A DNA stretch of 64,000 bases, from NCBI RefSeq assembly GCF_024172185.1, contig NZ_JAMZEC010000001.1:8283001-8347000 (forward strand). The letters are read 5' to 3'. The DNA is from Nonomuraea roseoviolacea subsp. carminata (GTDB lineage Bacteria; Actinomycetota; Actinomycetes; Streptosporangiales; Streptosporangiaceae). The translations under genes and the position numbers were made by a program. Below, piece after piece: positions 41,544 through 51,304 of the stretch. The notes below the pieces were generated by a model. The model did no database searches and was not told where the DNA came from. It was given only the letters and a program-made list of their open reading frames with translations. Each line of letters starts with the position of its first letter. The stretch's first letter is position 1.

Positions 41544-42443
41544 TCAGGCCGCCTTCCTGCTCAGGCGCGTCAGCAGGAGCATCGGGCCGATCGTGATGAC
41601 GAAGAGCAGGATACTCAGCGCCGAGGCGTAACCGAAGTGCCCGTAGAAGCCCCGGCTGTAGAGCTGGATCAGCATGACCAGCGACATCGCCCGCCCGCCG
41701 GGGCCGCCCGTGCCGTTGGACAGCACGAACAGCTCCGAGAACACGCGCAGCGCCGAGACCGCCACCAGCACCGAGACCAGCAGCATCGTGTTGCGCACGC
41801 CGGGAACCGTCACGCTCCAGAAGCGGCGCACGGCGCCCGCCCCGTCCACGGCCGCGGCCTCGTGCAGGTCCCGCCGCACGTTCCCGAGCGCCGACAGATA
41901 GATGATCATGTAGTAGCCGAGGCCCTTCCACACCGTCAGCGTGATGGCGCTGAGGACCAGCAGCCAGCGGTCGGTCAGGAACGGCAGCGGCCCCTGCAGC
42001 ACGCCCATCGCCTGCGCGAGCCCGTTGACCAGGCCCCGGTCGCTCAGCAGCCAGCTCCAGATCAGCGCGACCACGACGGCCGAGGCGACGACCGGCGTGT
42101 AGAAGGCGGTGCGGAAGAACGTGATGCCGGGGATCTTCTTCTCCACCAGCACCGCCAGCAGCAGCGGCAGCAGGGTGAGCACCGGCAGGCAGACCAGCAT
42201 GAAGACGACGCTGTTGAGCAGCGCGTCGACGAGCTGGTCGTCGTCGAGCATGCGGCCGAAGTTGTCCAGGCCGGTGAAGTGCCCGCCGCTCAGCGGCTTG
42301 GCGTTGGTGAACGCCAGCACCAGCGTGTTCAGCGAGGGCCAGACGTTGAAGACGAACAGCCACAGCGCGGCGGGCGCCACCAGCAGCCAGGGGGTGATCC
42401 GGCGGCGGAGGGCGCCCTGCGCGGGGAGAACGGGGGCGGTCAC
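41544..42443 (-). CDS. Carbohydrate ABC transporter permease (MalF type)
   Basis: A 299-residue permease with six helices and the MalF-type start 'TPWLLVAPAALWLFVFNVWPSLNTLVLAF' (about 14-42). The EAA loop is 'DLHEAAAVDGAGAVRRFWSVTVPGVRNT' (about 205-232). The GTG start at 42443 overlaps the stop of the binding-protein gene (GTGA), so translation is coupled. It is the partner of the MalG-type permease one base downstream. Confidence 0.93.
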   Translation of the reverse strand: MTAPVLPAQGALRRRITPWLLVAPAALWLFVFNVWPSLNTLVLAFTNAKPLSGGHFTGLDNFGRMLDDDQLVDALLNSVVFMLVCLPVLTLLPLLLAVLVEKKIPGITFFRTAFYTPVVASAVVVALIWSWLLSDRGLVNGLAQAMGVLQGPLPFLTDRWLLVLSAITLTVWKGLGYYMIIYLSALGNVRRDLHEAAAVDGAGAVRRFWSVTVPGVRNTMLLVSVLVAVSALRVFSELFVLSNGTGGPGGRAMSLVMLIQLYSRGFYGHFGYASALSILLFVITIGPMLLLTRLSRKAA

Positions 42444-43720
42444 TGGTTGAGCAGCTCGTTGCACTTGGCGGCCGCGGCGTCCAGCGCCTCCTTGGCGGAG
42501 ACGTCGCCGTTGAGCGCGAGCGCGATCTGCTGGCGGATGAACTTGCTCATCGCGTCGGTCACCTCGACGGGCTGGAGCATCTTCGCCGTGGCGAGCGACT
42601 TGAACGCGATGACCTTGGCGTCGCCGCCGTTGGTGCCGTCGCTCTGGGTGAAGAACGGGTCGCCGGCCGAGGCCTTGGTGCTCGGGAAGACGCTGACCTC
42701 GTGCGCGAAGGCCGCCTGGTTCTCGGGGCTGGTCACCCAGCGGGCCAGCGCGATCGCCGCGGCCGGGTTCTTGGACTTCTTCGACACCGACAGGCCCTGT
42801 ACGTACAGCGGCGGGGTTCCCATCGCGGGCGACGGCACCACCTTGGGCGCGAGGGAGGGGTTGTCGGTCTTGACGGCGATGATGTGGTTGGCGCCGGCCG
42901 TCGTCCAGGCCACGGTGCCCTCGTTGAACAGCTTGGTGTTGCCCGCGTAGGTGTCGGTCAGCACGTCGCGCGGCAGCAGGCCCTCCTTGAAGGCGGCCCG
43001 GTACTTGTCGATCACCGCGGCGGCCTCGGGGGTGTTGAAGACGAAGCTCTTGCCGTCGTCGGACAGGATCTTCACGCCCGCCTGGGCCAGGTCGCCCAGC
43101 TCGGGGCGGCGGCTCATGAGGTAGACCTTGCCGCCGGACTTCTCCTTGAAGATCCGGGCCTGCGCGACCAGCTCGTCGAACGTCGTCGGCGGTTTGGCCG
43201 GGTCGAGCCCGTTCTTCTTCATCAGCTCGGAGTTCCAGTAGTTGACGTCCGTGTTGAGGTACCACGGGTAGCCGTAGGTGCCGGTGTGGCCGCGGAACTT
43301 GTAGGCGTCGAGGCCGCCGGCGACGTACTCCTCGGCGAGCTTGGGGTCGGCCGCGGCGACGTCGAGCAGCATGTCCTGCAGGGCCAGCGGCCGGGCGAAG
43401 TCCGGCGGCAGGTTGACGACGTCCGGCAGGGTCCCGGAGGAGGCCTGGTTGAGCACCTTCTCGGAGTAGGCGTCCGGCGGCTGGTCGAGCCATTCGACCT
43501 TCGTGCCCGGGTACTTCTTCTCGAAGGCGGTGATGACGCCCTCCATGTACGCCGTGAACTTGGGCTTCAGCGCCCAGGTCTGCAGGCTGACGTTGCCCTT
43601 CACCTCACCCGTGGCAGCCCCGCTCGGAGCCGGCGCCGCCTCCGGGTCGGCCCCGCCGAGCCCGCAGCCCGAGACGACCATGGCGGCTGCGACCGCCAGC
43701 CCCGTCCAGTACCTACGCAT
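42440..43720 (-). CDS. Extracellular sugar-binding lipoprotein (SBP family 1)
   Basis: A 426-residue solute-binding protein. The lipobox VVSGC puts the lipidated Cys at 19. Family 1 cues include 'VITAFEKKYPGTKVEWLDQP', 'LPDVVNLPPDFARPLALQDMLLDV' and 'YLNTDVNYWNSELMKKNGLD', and late 'PAAAIALARWVTSPENQAAFA'. It should deliver oligosaccharides, probably mannosides given the two mannosidase-type genes, to the two permeases. GAGAGC lies before the ATG. It is the first gene of the leftward operon and its promoter holds a LacI-type operator. Confidence 0.93.
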   Translation of the reverse strand: MRRYWTGLAVAAAMVVSGCGLGGADPEAAPAPSGAATGEVKGNVSLQTWALKPKFTAYMEGVITAFEKKYPGTKVEWLDQPPDAYSEKVLNQASSGTLPDVVNLPPDFARPLALQDMLLDVAAADPKLAEEYVAGGLDAYKFRGHTGTYGYPWYLNTDVNYWNSELMKKNGLDPAKPPTTFDELVAQARIFKEKSGGKVYLMSRRPELGDLAQAGVKILSDDGKSFVFNTPEAAAVIDKYRAAFKEGLLPRDVLTDTYAGNTKLFNEGTVAWTTAGANHIIAVKTDNPSLAPKVVPSPAMGTPPLYVQGLSVSKKSKNPAAAIALARWVTSPENQAAFAHEVSVFPSTKASAGDPFFTQSDGTNGGDAKVIAFKSLATAKMLQPVEVTDAMSKFIRQQIALALNGDVSAKEALDAAAAKCNELLNQ

Positions 43721-43737
43721 GGCGCTCTCCTTGGTTA

Positions 43738-43751
43738 CTAAATCGCTCTAG
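43738..43751. promoter_or_regulatory. LacI-type operator at the ABC/alpha-mannosidase promoter
   Basis: CTAAATCGCTCTAG is an imperfect palindrome with the central CG step typical of LacI/GalR operators, 17 bases upstream of the binding-protein start and 68 bases upstream of the divergent LacI gene. It matches the site at 44937-44950 at 12 of 14 positions. The local protein of the LacI family is the obvious binder. Confidence 0.65.
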
Positions 43752-43818
43752 TTGCGGGACTATTCACCTGGCTAGACTCGTGTGTCAATAGCTGAGACGG
43801 ATTCGTGAAGGAGCAGTG

Positions 43819-44859
43819 GTGCGCCGACCGACGATCACCGACATCGCCGAACGCGTCGGGGTTTCCAAGGGCGCGGTGTCCTTCGCGCTCAACGGCCGCC
43901 CCGGGGTCGGCGAGGCCACCCGCGCGCGAATCCTGCAGGTCGCGAAGGAGATGAACTGGCGGCCGCACAGCGCCGCCCGCGCGCTGGGCGGGGCGCGCGC
44001 GGAGGCCGTGGGGCTGGTCATCGCCCGGCCCGCCAGCGCCCTGGGCGTGGAGCCGTTCTTCGCCCAGTTACTGTCCGGCCTGCAGGCCGGGCTGTCGGCC
44101 CAGTCCGTGGCGCTGCAGCTGCTGATCGTGGAGGACGCCGAGGCCGAGATGGAGATCTACCGCGACTGGACCTCCGCGCACCGGGTGGACGGGTTCGTCA
44201 TGGTGGACCTCATGGTCCGCGACCCGCGCATCGCGGTGCTGGAGGAGCTGGGCGTGCCCGCCGTGGTCCTGGGCGGCCCCGGCAAGCACGGGACCCTGTC
44301 GAGCGTGTGGGCCGACGACCGCGAGGCGATGCTGTCGATCGTGGACTACCTGGCCGCGCTCGGCCACCGCAGGATCGCGCACGTCGCGGGCCTGCCGGCC
44401 TTCCGGCACACCCAGCGGCGCACCCGCGCGCTGCGCGACCGCGCCGCGCGGCTCGCGCTGGAGGAGGCGGTGTCCGTGCACACCGACTTCAGCGACTCCG
44501 AGGGCGCCGCCGCGACGCGGGCGCTGCTGTCGCGCCCGCACCGGCCGACGGCCATCGTCTATGACAGCGACGTGATGGCGCTGGCCGGGCTGGGGGTGGC
44601 CGGCGAGATGGGGGTGAAGGTCCCCGACGAGGTGTCCATCGTGGCCTTCGACGACTCGGTGCTCACCCGGATCGCGCACCCCGCGATCACCGCGCTCTCC
44701 CGCGACACCTTCGCCTTCGGCAAGCGGCTGGCCGAGGTGATGCTGGCGGTCGTCGCCGATCCGGAGCAGCGCAGGGACGTCAAGACCGAGACTCCCCGGC
44801 TGACCGTCCGCGAGAGCACGGCGCCTCCGGCCGCCTGGCCGGGCGACCAGAACGGCTAG
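43819..44859 (+). CDS. LacI family transcriptional regulator
   Basis: A 346-residue repressor. The LacI headpiece (about 1-55) is 'TITDIAERVGVSKGAVSFALNGRPGVGEATRARILQVAKEMNWRPH', with the hinge helix at 'SAARALGG'. The periplasmic-binding-like core (about 60-330) has 'VDGFVMVDL', 'LAALGHRRIAHVAGLP' and 'DEVSIVAFDDSVLTRIAHPAITAL', all family-typical. I chose the GTG at 43819 because GAAGGAG (43807-43813) is five bases ahead; the GTG at 43816 would be too close. It is divergent from the sugar ABC operon and upstream of the GH5-like gene, each with an operator copy. Confidence 0.92.
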   Translation: MRRPTITDIAERVGVSKGAVSFALNGRPGVGEATRARILQVAKEMNWRPHSAARALGGARAEAVGLVIARPASALGVEPFFAQLLSGLQAGLSAQSVALQLLIVEDAEAEMEIYRDWTSAHRVDGFVMVDLMVRDPRIAVLEELGVPAVVLGGPGKHGTLSSVWADDREAMLSIVDYLAALGHRRIAHVAGLPAFRHTQRRTRALRDRAARLALEEAVSVHTDFSDSEGAAATRALLSRPHRPTAIVYDSDVMALAGLGVAGEMGVKVPDEVSIVAFDDSVLTRIAHPAITALSRDTFAFGKRLAEVMLAVVADPEQRRDVKTETPRLTVRESTAPPAAWPGDQNG

Positions 44860-44866
44860 AAGGCCC

Positions 44867-44934
44867 GGCCGGAACGGCTGGAACGCCGACCTGGCAGGGC
44901 GGCCGGAACCGCTGTGGCGCCGACTTGGCAGGGC
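44867..44934. repeat. Two-copy 34-bp tandem repeat upstream of the GH5-like gene
   Basis: Unit one (44867-44900) and unit two (44901-44934) differ at five of 34 positions; both contain CGCCGAC(C/T)TGGCAGGGC. The array begins just after the LacI stop and ends two bases before the LacI-type operator. It could be an activator-binding repeat or just a local duplication. Confidence 0.7.
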
Positions 44935-44936
44935 GA

Positions 44937-44950
44937 CTAAAACGCTTTAG
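44937..44950. promoter_or_regulatory. LacI-type operator upstream of the GH5-like hydrolase gene
   Basis: CTAAAACGCTTTAG is a near-perfect palindrome with a central CG, and matches the operator at 43738-43751 in 12 of 14 bases. It lies 36 bases before the GTG of the hydrolase, a place where bound repressor would block transcription of the rightward glycosidase genes. Confidence 0.7.
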
Positions 44951-44986
44951 GCTCCGCCGGGAGATCGTACGACCCTCGGAGGACGC

Positions 44987-46207
44987 GTGCCCCTGCCCGA
45001 CCCCATCCGCTACGGCGCCAACTACGTGCCCTCCGCCGGCTGGTTCCACAGCTGGCTCGACCTGTCGCTCGACGCCGTCCGCCGCGACTTCGAGGACCTG
45101 GCCTCGATCGGCCTGGACCACGTGCGCGTGTTCCCGATCTGGCCGTGGATCCAGCCCAACCCGGCGCTGATCCGCGAGCGCGGCGTGGACGACCTGCTGG
45201 CGCTGATCGACGTCGCGGCCGAGTTCGACCTGTCCGTCGCCGTGGACCTGCTCCAGGGGCACCTGTCCAGCTTCGACTTCCTGCCGTCGTGGGTGCTCAC
45301 CTGGCACCGGCGCAGCCTGTTCACCGACCGCGGGGCGCGCGACGCCATCGCCGCCTACGCCGACCGGCTCGCCCGCGCCGTCGCCACCCGCGGCAACGTG
45401 TTCGCCGTCACGCTCGGCAACGAGGTCAACAACCTCTACCCCAGCAACGCCACCACGCCCGAGGCGTCCCGGGCGTGGGCCGCCGAGCTGATCGACGTCG
45501 TGCGCTCGGCCGCGCCCGGCCTGCTCGCGCTCCACTCGCTGTACGACGCCACGTGGTACGACCCGCAGCACCCGTTCCACCCCGCCGACAACGTGGACCT
45601 GGGCGACCTGAGCACGGTCCACTCCTGGGTGTTCAACGGCGTCTCCGCGATCGACGGCCCGCTCGGCCCCGCCACCGTCTCGCACGCCGACTACCTGGTC
45701 GAGCTGGCCGCGGCCACCTCCACCGACCCGGCCAGGCCCGTCTGGCTGCAGGAGATCGGAGTGCCCCAGCCGGACGTGCCCGAGGCCGACGCCACCGAGT
45801 TCGTCCGCCGCACCCTCGACACGGTGACCGCCAACCCCGCCCTGTGGGGCGTCACCTGGTGGTGCTCCCACGACCTCGATCGTTCCCTCGCCGACTTCCC
45901 GGAGCGGGAGTACGAGCTGGGCCTGTTCACCGTGGACCACCGTCCCAAGCCGGCGGCCAAGGAACTCGCCGCGGTCATCGGCGAGCGCCGCCGCCGTACC
46001 GAGGAGCGGCGTCCCGCCCTGCGGTGCGACGGGGACCTGCGGACCGAGCCGGAGCGCCGGGCCGAGGTCGCGCCCGGCAGCGCCTTCCACGCCGCGTGGG
46101 TGCGGCAGCGCGAGACCGGGCCGCTGGCCATCGTCGCCGGCGACCGCGCCGACGACCCCGGCCACCTCACGGCCCGGGGGATCGGCACCGTCCGCGCCCA
46201 CGGTTGA
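44987..46207 (+). CDS. GH5-like (clan GH-A) glycoside hydrolase
   Basis: A 406-residue cytosolic TIM-barrel hydrolase. The likely acid/base Glu is in 'VTLGNEVNNLYP' (about residue 145) and the nucleophile Glu in 'VWLQEIGVPQPD' (about residue 257), the clan GH-A arrangement on strands four and seven. Other barrel cues are 'DHVRVFPIWPWIQPNP' and 'LWGVTWWCSHDLD'. No signal peptide is present. Beta-mannosidase or endo-mannanase-type activity would fit the mannosidase neighbours, but this is context only. GGAGG stands four bases before the GTG at 44987, a rather short gap. The frameshifted GH38 gene follows after 53 bases. Confidence 0.8.
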   Translation: MPLPDPIRYGANYVPSAGWFHSWLDLSLDAVRRDFEDLASIGLDHVRVFPIWPWIQPNPALIRERGVDDLLALIDVAAEFDLSVAVDLLQGHLSSFDFLPSWVLTWHRRSLFTDRGARDAIAAYADRLARAVATRGNVFAVTLGNEVNNLYPSNATTPEASRAWAAELIDVVRSAAPGLLALHSLYDATWYDPQHPFHPADNVDLGDLSTVHSWVFNGVSAIDGPLGPATVSHADYLVELAAATSTDPARPVWLQEIGVPQPDVPEADATEFVRRTLDTVTANPALWGVTWWCSHDLDRSLADFPEREYELGLFTVDHRPKPAAKELAAVIGERRRRTEERRPALRCDGDLRTEPERRAEVAPGSAFHAAWVRQRETGPLAIVAGDRADDPGHLTARGIGTVRAHG

Positions 46208-46260
46208 GAGGCGCCGGAACGCCGGCGCCGCCGGCCACGTTCACCGCAGAAGGGAAACCC

Positions 46261-49200
46261 GTGTCAGTCGCCATCGTCTCCGTGGAGTCCACGGACCTGT
46301 TCACGGGCACCGAGGACGCCCCGCGCCAGGTGCTGCGCGTGACGCTCGACGGCCCGCCCGCGCGGGTCGCCGTCACCGCCCGGGCGTGGCGGGGGAGGCC
46401 GAGGGATCGGGCTCGGTCGAGGTGCCGCTGGAGATCGCCGACCCGGTCCCGGGAGCCGAGCTGCCGGTCGTGGTGACGGCGGGCGAGGCGCGCGCCGAGG
46501 CCGTGGTCGTCGTGGCCGAGCCCGGCTGGACGATGTTCATGGTCTCGCACTTCCACTACGACCCGGTGTGGTGGAACACACAGGCGGCCTACACCTCGCC
46601 CTGGGAGCTGCTGTCCGGGGACGCCACCACCCGCCCGCTGTGGGAGCGCAACGGCTTCGCCCTGGTGGACGCGCACCTGGACCTGGCGCTGCGCGACCCG
46701 GTCTACAAGTTCGTGCTGGCCGAGATCGACTACCTCAAGCCGTACTTCGACACGCACCCCGAACGCCGGGCCGACCTGCGGCTGCTGATGGGGCGCGGGC
46801 AGGTCGAGCTGGTCGGCGGGACGTACAACGAGCCCAACACCAACCTGACCGGGGCCGAGGTCACGATCAGGAACATCGTGTACGGCATCGGCTACCAGCG
46901 CGACATCCTGGGCGGGCAGCCGGCGACGGCGTGGCAGCTCGACGCGTTCGGGCACGACCCGCAGTTCCCCGGCTACCTCGCGGCGGCGGGGCTGACCGGG
47001 AGCGCGTGGGCGCGCGGGCCGTTCCACCAGTGGGGGCCGATCCAGAAGAACTTCCGCGCGGCCAAGGACGACGCCCGCGTCATGCAGTTCCCGAGCGAGT
47101 TCGAGTGGATCGCCCCGTCGGGGCTCGGGGTGCTGACGCACTTCATGCCGCACCACTACTCGGCCGGCTGGTGGATGGACTCCTCCGCCGACCTGGCCAC
47201 CGCCGAGAACGCCGTGTACGAGCTGTACCGCAAGCTCAAGCCGGTCGGGGCGACGAGGAACCTGCTGCTGCCGGTCGGAACCGACTACACCCCGCCGAAC
47301 AAGTGGGTCACCGAGATCCACCGCTCCTGGAACACCCGCTACGTCTGGCCGCGCTTCGTCTGCGCCACCCCGCGCGACTTCCTCGACGCGGTCCGGGCCG
47401 AGCTGGCGGCCACCGGGCGGCGCCCCAGCCCGCAGACCCGCGACATGAACCCGATCTACACGGGCAAGGACGTCTCCTACATCGACACCAAGCAGGCGCA
47501 GCGGGCGGGCGAGGTGGCCGCCGTGGACGCCGAGAAGCTCGCCACCCTCGCCGCGCTCGAAGGGCTCGGGACCTACCCCGAGGCCGCGCTGGACAAGGTG
47601 TGGCGCCAGCTCGCCTACGGGGCGCACCACGACGCGATCGATCACCGGCAGCGAGTCCGACCAGGTCTACCTGGACCTGCTGTCCGGCTGGCGCGAGGCG
47701 TACGACCTGGCGGCCGCCGTGCGCGACGTCTCGCTCGAAGCGCTCGTCGCCCGCGTGGACACCGGCGGCGAGGGCCTGGCCGTCGTCGTCGCGAACACGC
47801 TGTCGTTCGACCGGTCGGCGCCCGTGGCCGTCCGGCTGCCCGCCGGGCTCGACGGCGGACGGGTGCTCGACGACACCGGCGCGCGGGTGCCGAGCGTCGT
47901 GGACCGCGGGACGCTGCGCTTCCTGGCCGAGGACGTGCCCGCGACGGGCTGGCGCACCTGGCGCCTCCTGCCCGGCCCGCCGGAGCCCGCCTGGGTCCCC
48001 GTTCCCGGCGTGAGCGTCGAGAACGGCCGCTACCGCGTCACCGCCGACCCGCAGCGCGGCGGCTGCCTGTCCGGCGTCTTCGACAAGAAGGCCGGGCGCG
48101 GGCTGCTGCGACCGGGATGCGTCGGCAACGAGCTGCGCGTCTACGAGGAGTACCCGGCCCACCCGGACTTCGGCGAGGGCCCCTGGCACCTGGTGCCCAA
48201 GGGCCCGGTCGTCGGCGCGGCGCGGGGCGCCGCCCTGGTGCGCCGCGAGAGCTGCCCGCTCGGCGAACGCCTGGTGATCACCGGGACGGTGGACGGCATC
48301 GGCTACGAGCAGACCGTCACGCTCTGGGACGGCGTGGACCGGGTGGAGCTCGCCACCCGGGTCCTCGACTACGGCGGGGCGGACCGGCTGCTGCGGGTGA
48401 GCTTCCCCGCCGACCTGCCCGGCGCGCTCCCGGTGAGCGAGGTGGCCGGGGCCGTGGTCGGGCGCGGGTTCGCCCTGCCCGACGTGGACGCCGCCGAGGC
48501 GCCGTGGACGCTCGACAACCCCGCCAACACGTGGTTCGGCCTGGGCTCCACCGCGCGCGTCACGCTCACCGGCCCCGACGGCCGCGCCGTGGGGGAGCGG
48601 GCGCTCGGCGTGGCCGAGGTGGTCGTGCCCGCCCCCGACGACGCCGCCGGCGTCCGCGACCTGCTCGTCGCGCTGGTCAGGGCCGGGGTCACCGCGACCA
48701 CGGCGAGCGCCGACTGGTCCCGGTACGGCTGGCTCGACGTCGACTCCAACCTCCCCGACTTCCGCATCATGATCGGCGGGCCGCGGGAGAACGACGCGGT
48801 CCGCGAGCTGCTGGAGCGCGCGGGCACGGCGTACGCGGAGGTCCTGGAGCGGGACGGGCGCGTCTGGGTGCCGGCCGCGCGGCCGCTGCGCGAGGTCTGG
48901 CGCCCCAACGCCGACCTGCGTGACCTGCTCGCGCTGCCCACCCTGGTCACCACCGACCCCGCCGCGCTGACCGCCGACCTCGCCGACGCCCGCGTGAGCG
49001 CCGCCTGCCCGGGCGAGGTGCCGGAGTCCGAGCTGCTCACCGACCACACCGTCGCGCTGCTCACCTACGGCCTGCCGGGGTTCGCCGTCGATCCGGCCGG
49101 GACGCTGCACCTGTCGCTGCTGCGCTCGTGCACCGGCTGGCCGTCCGGCGTGTGGATCGACCCGCCCCGCCGCACCCTGCCCGACGGCGCGGGCTTCCAG

Positions 49201-50466
49201 CTCATGCACGGAACCCACGAGTTCCGTTACGCGCTGGTCTCGGGCGAGGGCGACTGGCGCGCGCTGACGCTGCCCGCCCGGGGGCAGGAGTTCAACCACC
49301 CGCTGTACGCCGTGACCGCCGAGCCGCACCCCGGCCCGCTGCCGCCGACGCGGTCGTACCTGAAGGCCGAGCCCGCCCGCGAGGTGCTGGTCGGCACCGT
49401 CAAGCCGGCCGGCAACCCGACCGCGCACGGATCGGCCGCCGCCCCGGATCCGGCCTCCGGCGTGAGCGTGCGCCTGATGGAGTCCACCGGCCTCGGCCGC
49501 GACGCCGTCCTGTCGGGCGCGCTCGCCCTCACCGAGGCGTGCCGCGCCGACCTGCTCGAACGGCGCGGCGAACCCGTCCGGGACGCCGTCGCGCTGACCG
49601 GCGCCGAGGTCGCCACCGTGATCGCCGTGCCCGGCCTGCCGCCGGGCGGCCCGTCGCGCGGCGGGCCGGTGCTGGGGCCGGCGGCCGAGGCGGCGCAGCC
49701 GGTGCACGCCCGGTACTGGCTGCACAACCGGGGGCCGGCGCCGATGGGCTACCTGCCGGTGAGCGTCACGGCCGGGCCGGGACTGGTGCGGACCGGGGGA
49801 GAGCCGGCCGAGGTGTCGGTGGTGCTCTCCTCGCACCTGCTCGACGCGGACGTGGAGGGGTCCGTGGAGTTCCTCGTCCCCGACGGCTGGACGGCGAGCA
49901 TCGGGCGGCGGCCGTACCGGCTGGCGGCGGGCGGGCATCTGCGGTTCCCGGTGACGGTGACCCCGCCCGCGGGCGTGGGTCCCGGGATGTACTTCGCCGC
50001 CGCCCGGCTCCGGCACGACGGCCAGACCGTCGAGGACGTGGTCACGATCGCCGTCGGCGACCCGCCCGGCGTGCTGCCCGTGCCCGGCGACGTCCCCGAG
50101 GACTGGACGGCCGCGCAGGGCAGCAAGGACAACCCCGGCCGCGACACCGGCCTGTCGGTGGACGTGACCACGCGGTCGGTGCGCGTCGCTCCCGGCGGGC
50201 GCGCCGTGCTCGGGGTGGAGCTGCGCAACCGCACGTGCGGGGAGATCCGGGGCGAGCTGCAGCTCGTCTCGCCCTGGGGGACCTGGGAGCTGGTCGCCGA
50301 GCCGGTTCGCGGGTTCGCCCTCGCGGCGGGGGAGAGCGCCGTCGCCGAGTTCGAGGTGTCCGCGCCGCGCGACGCCGCCCCGGCCTCCTCGTGGGCCCTG
50401 GCCAAGGTCATGTGGTTCGGCCGCTGCCAGTACGCCCCGACCGTCGAACTGGTGGTGACCCCGTGA
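46261..50466 (+). pseudogene. GH38-type alpha-mannosidase, broken by two frameshifts
   Basis: The ancestral gene runs from the GTG at 46261, after AAGGGAAA, to 50466 and would encode about 1400 residues. It has an N-terminal domain, a GH38 barrel with zinc motif 'SHFHYDPVWW' and nucleophile Asp in 'QLDAFGHDPQ', a helical 'GAHHDAI' domain, beta-sandwich domains and a C-terminal NEW3-like module near 1150-1300. Homology shifts frame at about 46382-46384, where adding one G restores it, and at 47636-47643, where GATC is doubled. The net change is three bases, so both ends share a frame while the catalytic segment (46386-47640) does not. It is a recent pseudogene or carries sequencing errors; codon use stays coding-like throughout. 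Confidence 0.85.
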
Positions 50467-51290
50467 CGAGCGGTCGCCACGCACGGCGCCCGATCTCCGG
50501 GGCCGTCGCTGCCGAAGCTCACCGGCACGGGCACGCGATCCCCGGGTACGCGCCCGTCACCGGGGAGCCCGTCGCGCCCGGCGTGGGCCCGGTGCTCGGC
50601 TGGCTCGACGGCGACCCGCTCCCGCGTACCGAGCTGGACCGGCGGCTCGCCGCGCTGCGGGCCGGTCCCCGGGCGGCGGCGCTGCCCGCGCCGGGGACGG
50701 CCGAGGACCGGCAGCTCACGCGCTGGGTGGCCCAGGTCGTGCTCACCGAGGAGCTGTGCGCCGCCGAGGCGGCCGCCCGCGGGCTGGACCCGGGGGACGC
50801 CCCGCCCGTCCGGCTCGACCAGCGGGCCGCCGTCGAGCTGGGCTCCATCGCGGCGGCGGCCTACGAGGGCAGCGCCGCCGTCCGCGCCGTGTACGAGGCC
50901 GTCACCGCCGACGTCGCCGTCACCCGGGAGGAGGCGGACGCCTACCGGGAGTCGGCGGCCCGGCCGCCCGCCGGGCCGGTCTGGCGGCTGCGCACACCGG
51001 ACGGCGCGTTCGACGCCGAGCCGGGTTCGCTGCCGGCGGACCTGGCCGAGGCGCTGGGCTCCGCCGTACCGGGTCAGACCGTGACGGCCGGCCCCTGGAC
51101 CGCCACCCTCGTCGCCCGCCGTGACCCGGACCCGGACCCGCCCGTCCCTGTCGGGGGCCTCCTCGACGCCGCGCGCCGGCTGGCGTTCGTGCGCTGGCTC
51201 GACCACGCGCGCGCCCACCGGCTGCGGCTGGTGCCGGGACTCGAACATCCCGGCGACCCCGCCCAGCCCGACAACCACCACCGCCACTGA
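50463..51290 (+). CDS. Hypothetical protein coupled to the broken GH38 gene
   Basis: A 275-residue protein starting at a GTG that overlaps the GH38 stop (GTGA). It has no signal peptide or membrane helix. The central part (about 70-200) is Ala- and Glu-rich and helical, with 'LTRWVAQVVLTEELCAAEAAARGLD' and 'VTREEADAYRESAARPP', a rhythm reminiscent of the SurA/PpiC chaperone helices. I do not recognise a true peptidyl-prolyl isomerase domain. The C-terminus ends in 'LDHARAHRLRLVPGLEHPGDPAQPDNHHRH'. Location in the glycosidase operon suggests a helper role; the function is unknown. Confidence 0.65.
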   Translation: MTSGRHARRPISGAVAAEAHRHGHAIPGYAPVTGEPVAPGVGPVLGWLDGDPLPRTELDRRLAALRAGPRAAALPAPGTAEDRQLTRWVAQVVLTEELCAAEAAARGLDPGDAPPVRLDQRAAVELGSIAAAAYEGSAAVRAVYEAVTADVAVTREEADAYRESAARPPAGPVWRLRTPDGAFDAEPGSLPADLAEALGSAVPGQTVTAGPWTATLVARRDPDPDPPVPVGGLLDAARRLAFVRWLDHARAHRLRLVPGLEHPGDPAQPDNHHRH

Positions 51291-51304
51291 TGCGGCGGAG
51301 CCGG

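Noticed and set aside
37571..43493. Long rightward frames across the mannosidase and sugar ABC genes
   Set aside because: They are antisense to genes with clear catalytic or lipobox motifs and encode low-complexity sequence.
43738..44950. Paired operators as transposon ends
   Set aside because: They are 14-bp internal palindromes at promoters with no transposase between them.
46386..48923. Treating the middle GH38 frame as a complete intact gene
   Set aside because: Homology leaves this frame at 47640 where GATC is doubled and continues in the frame ending at 50466; the tail to 48923 is Arg-rich nonsense.
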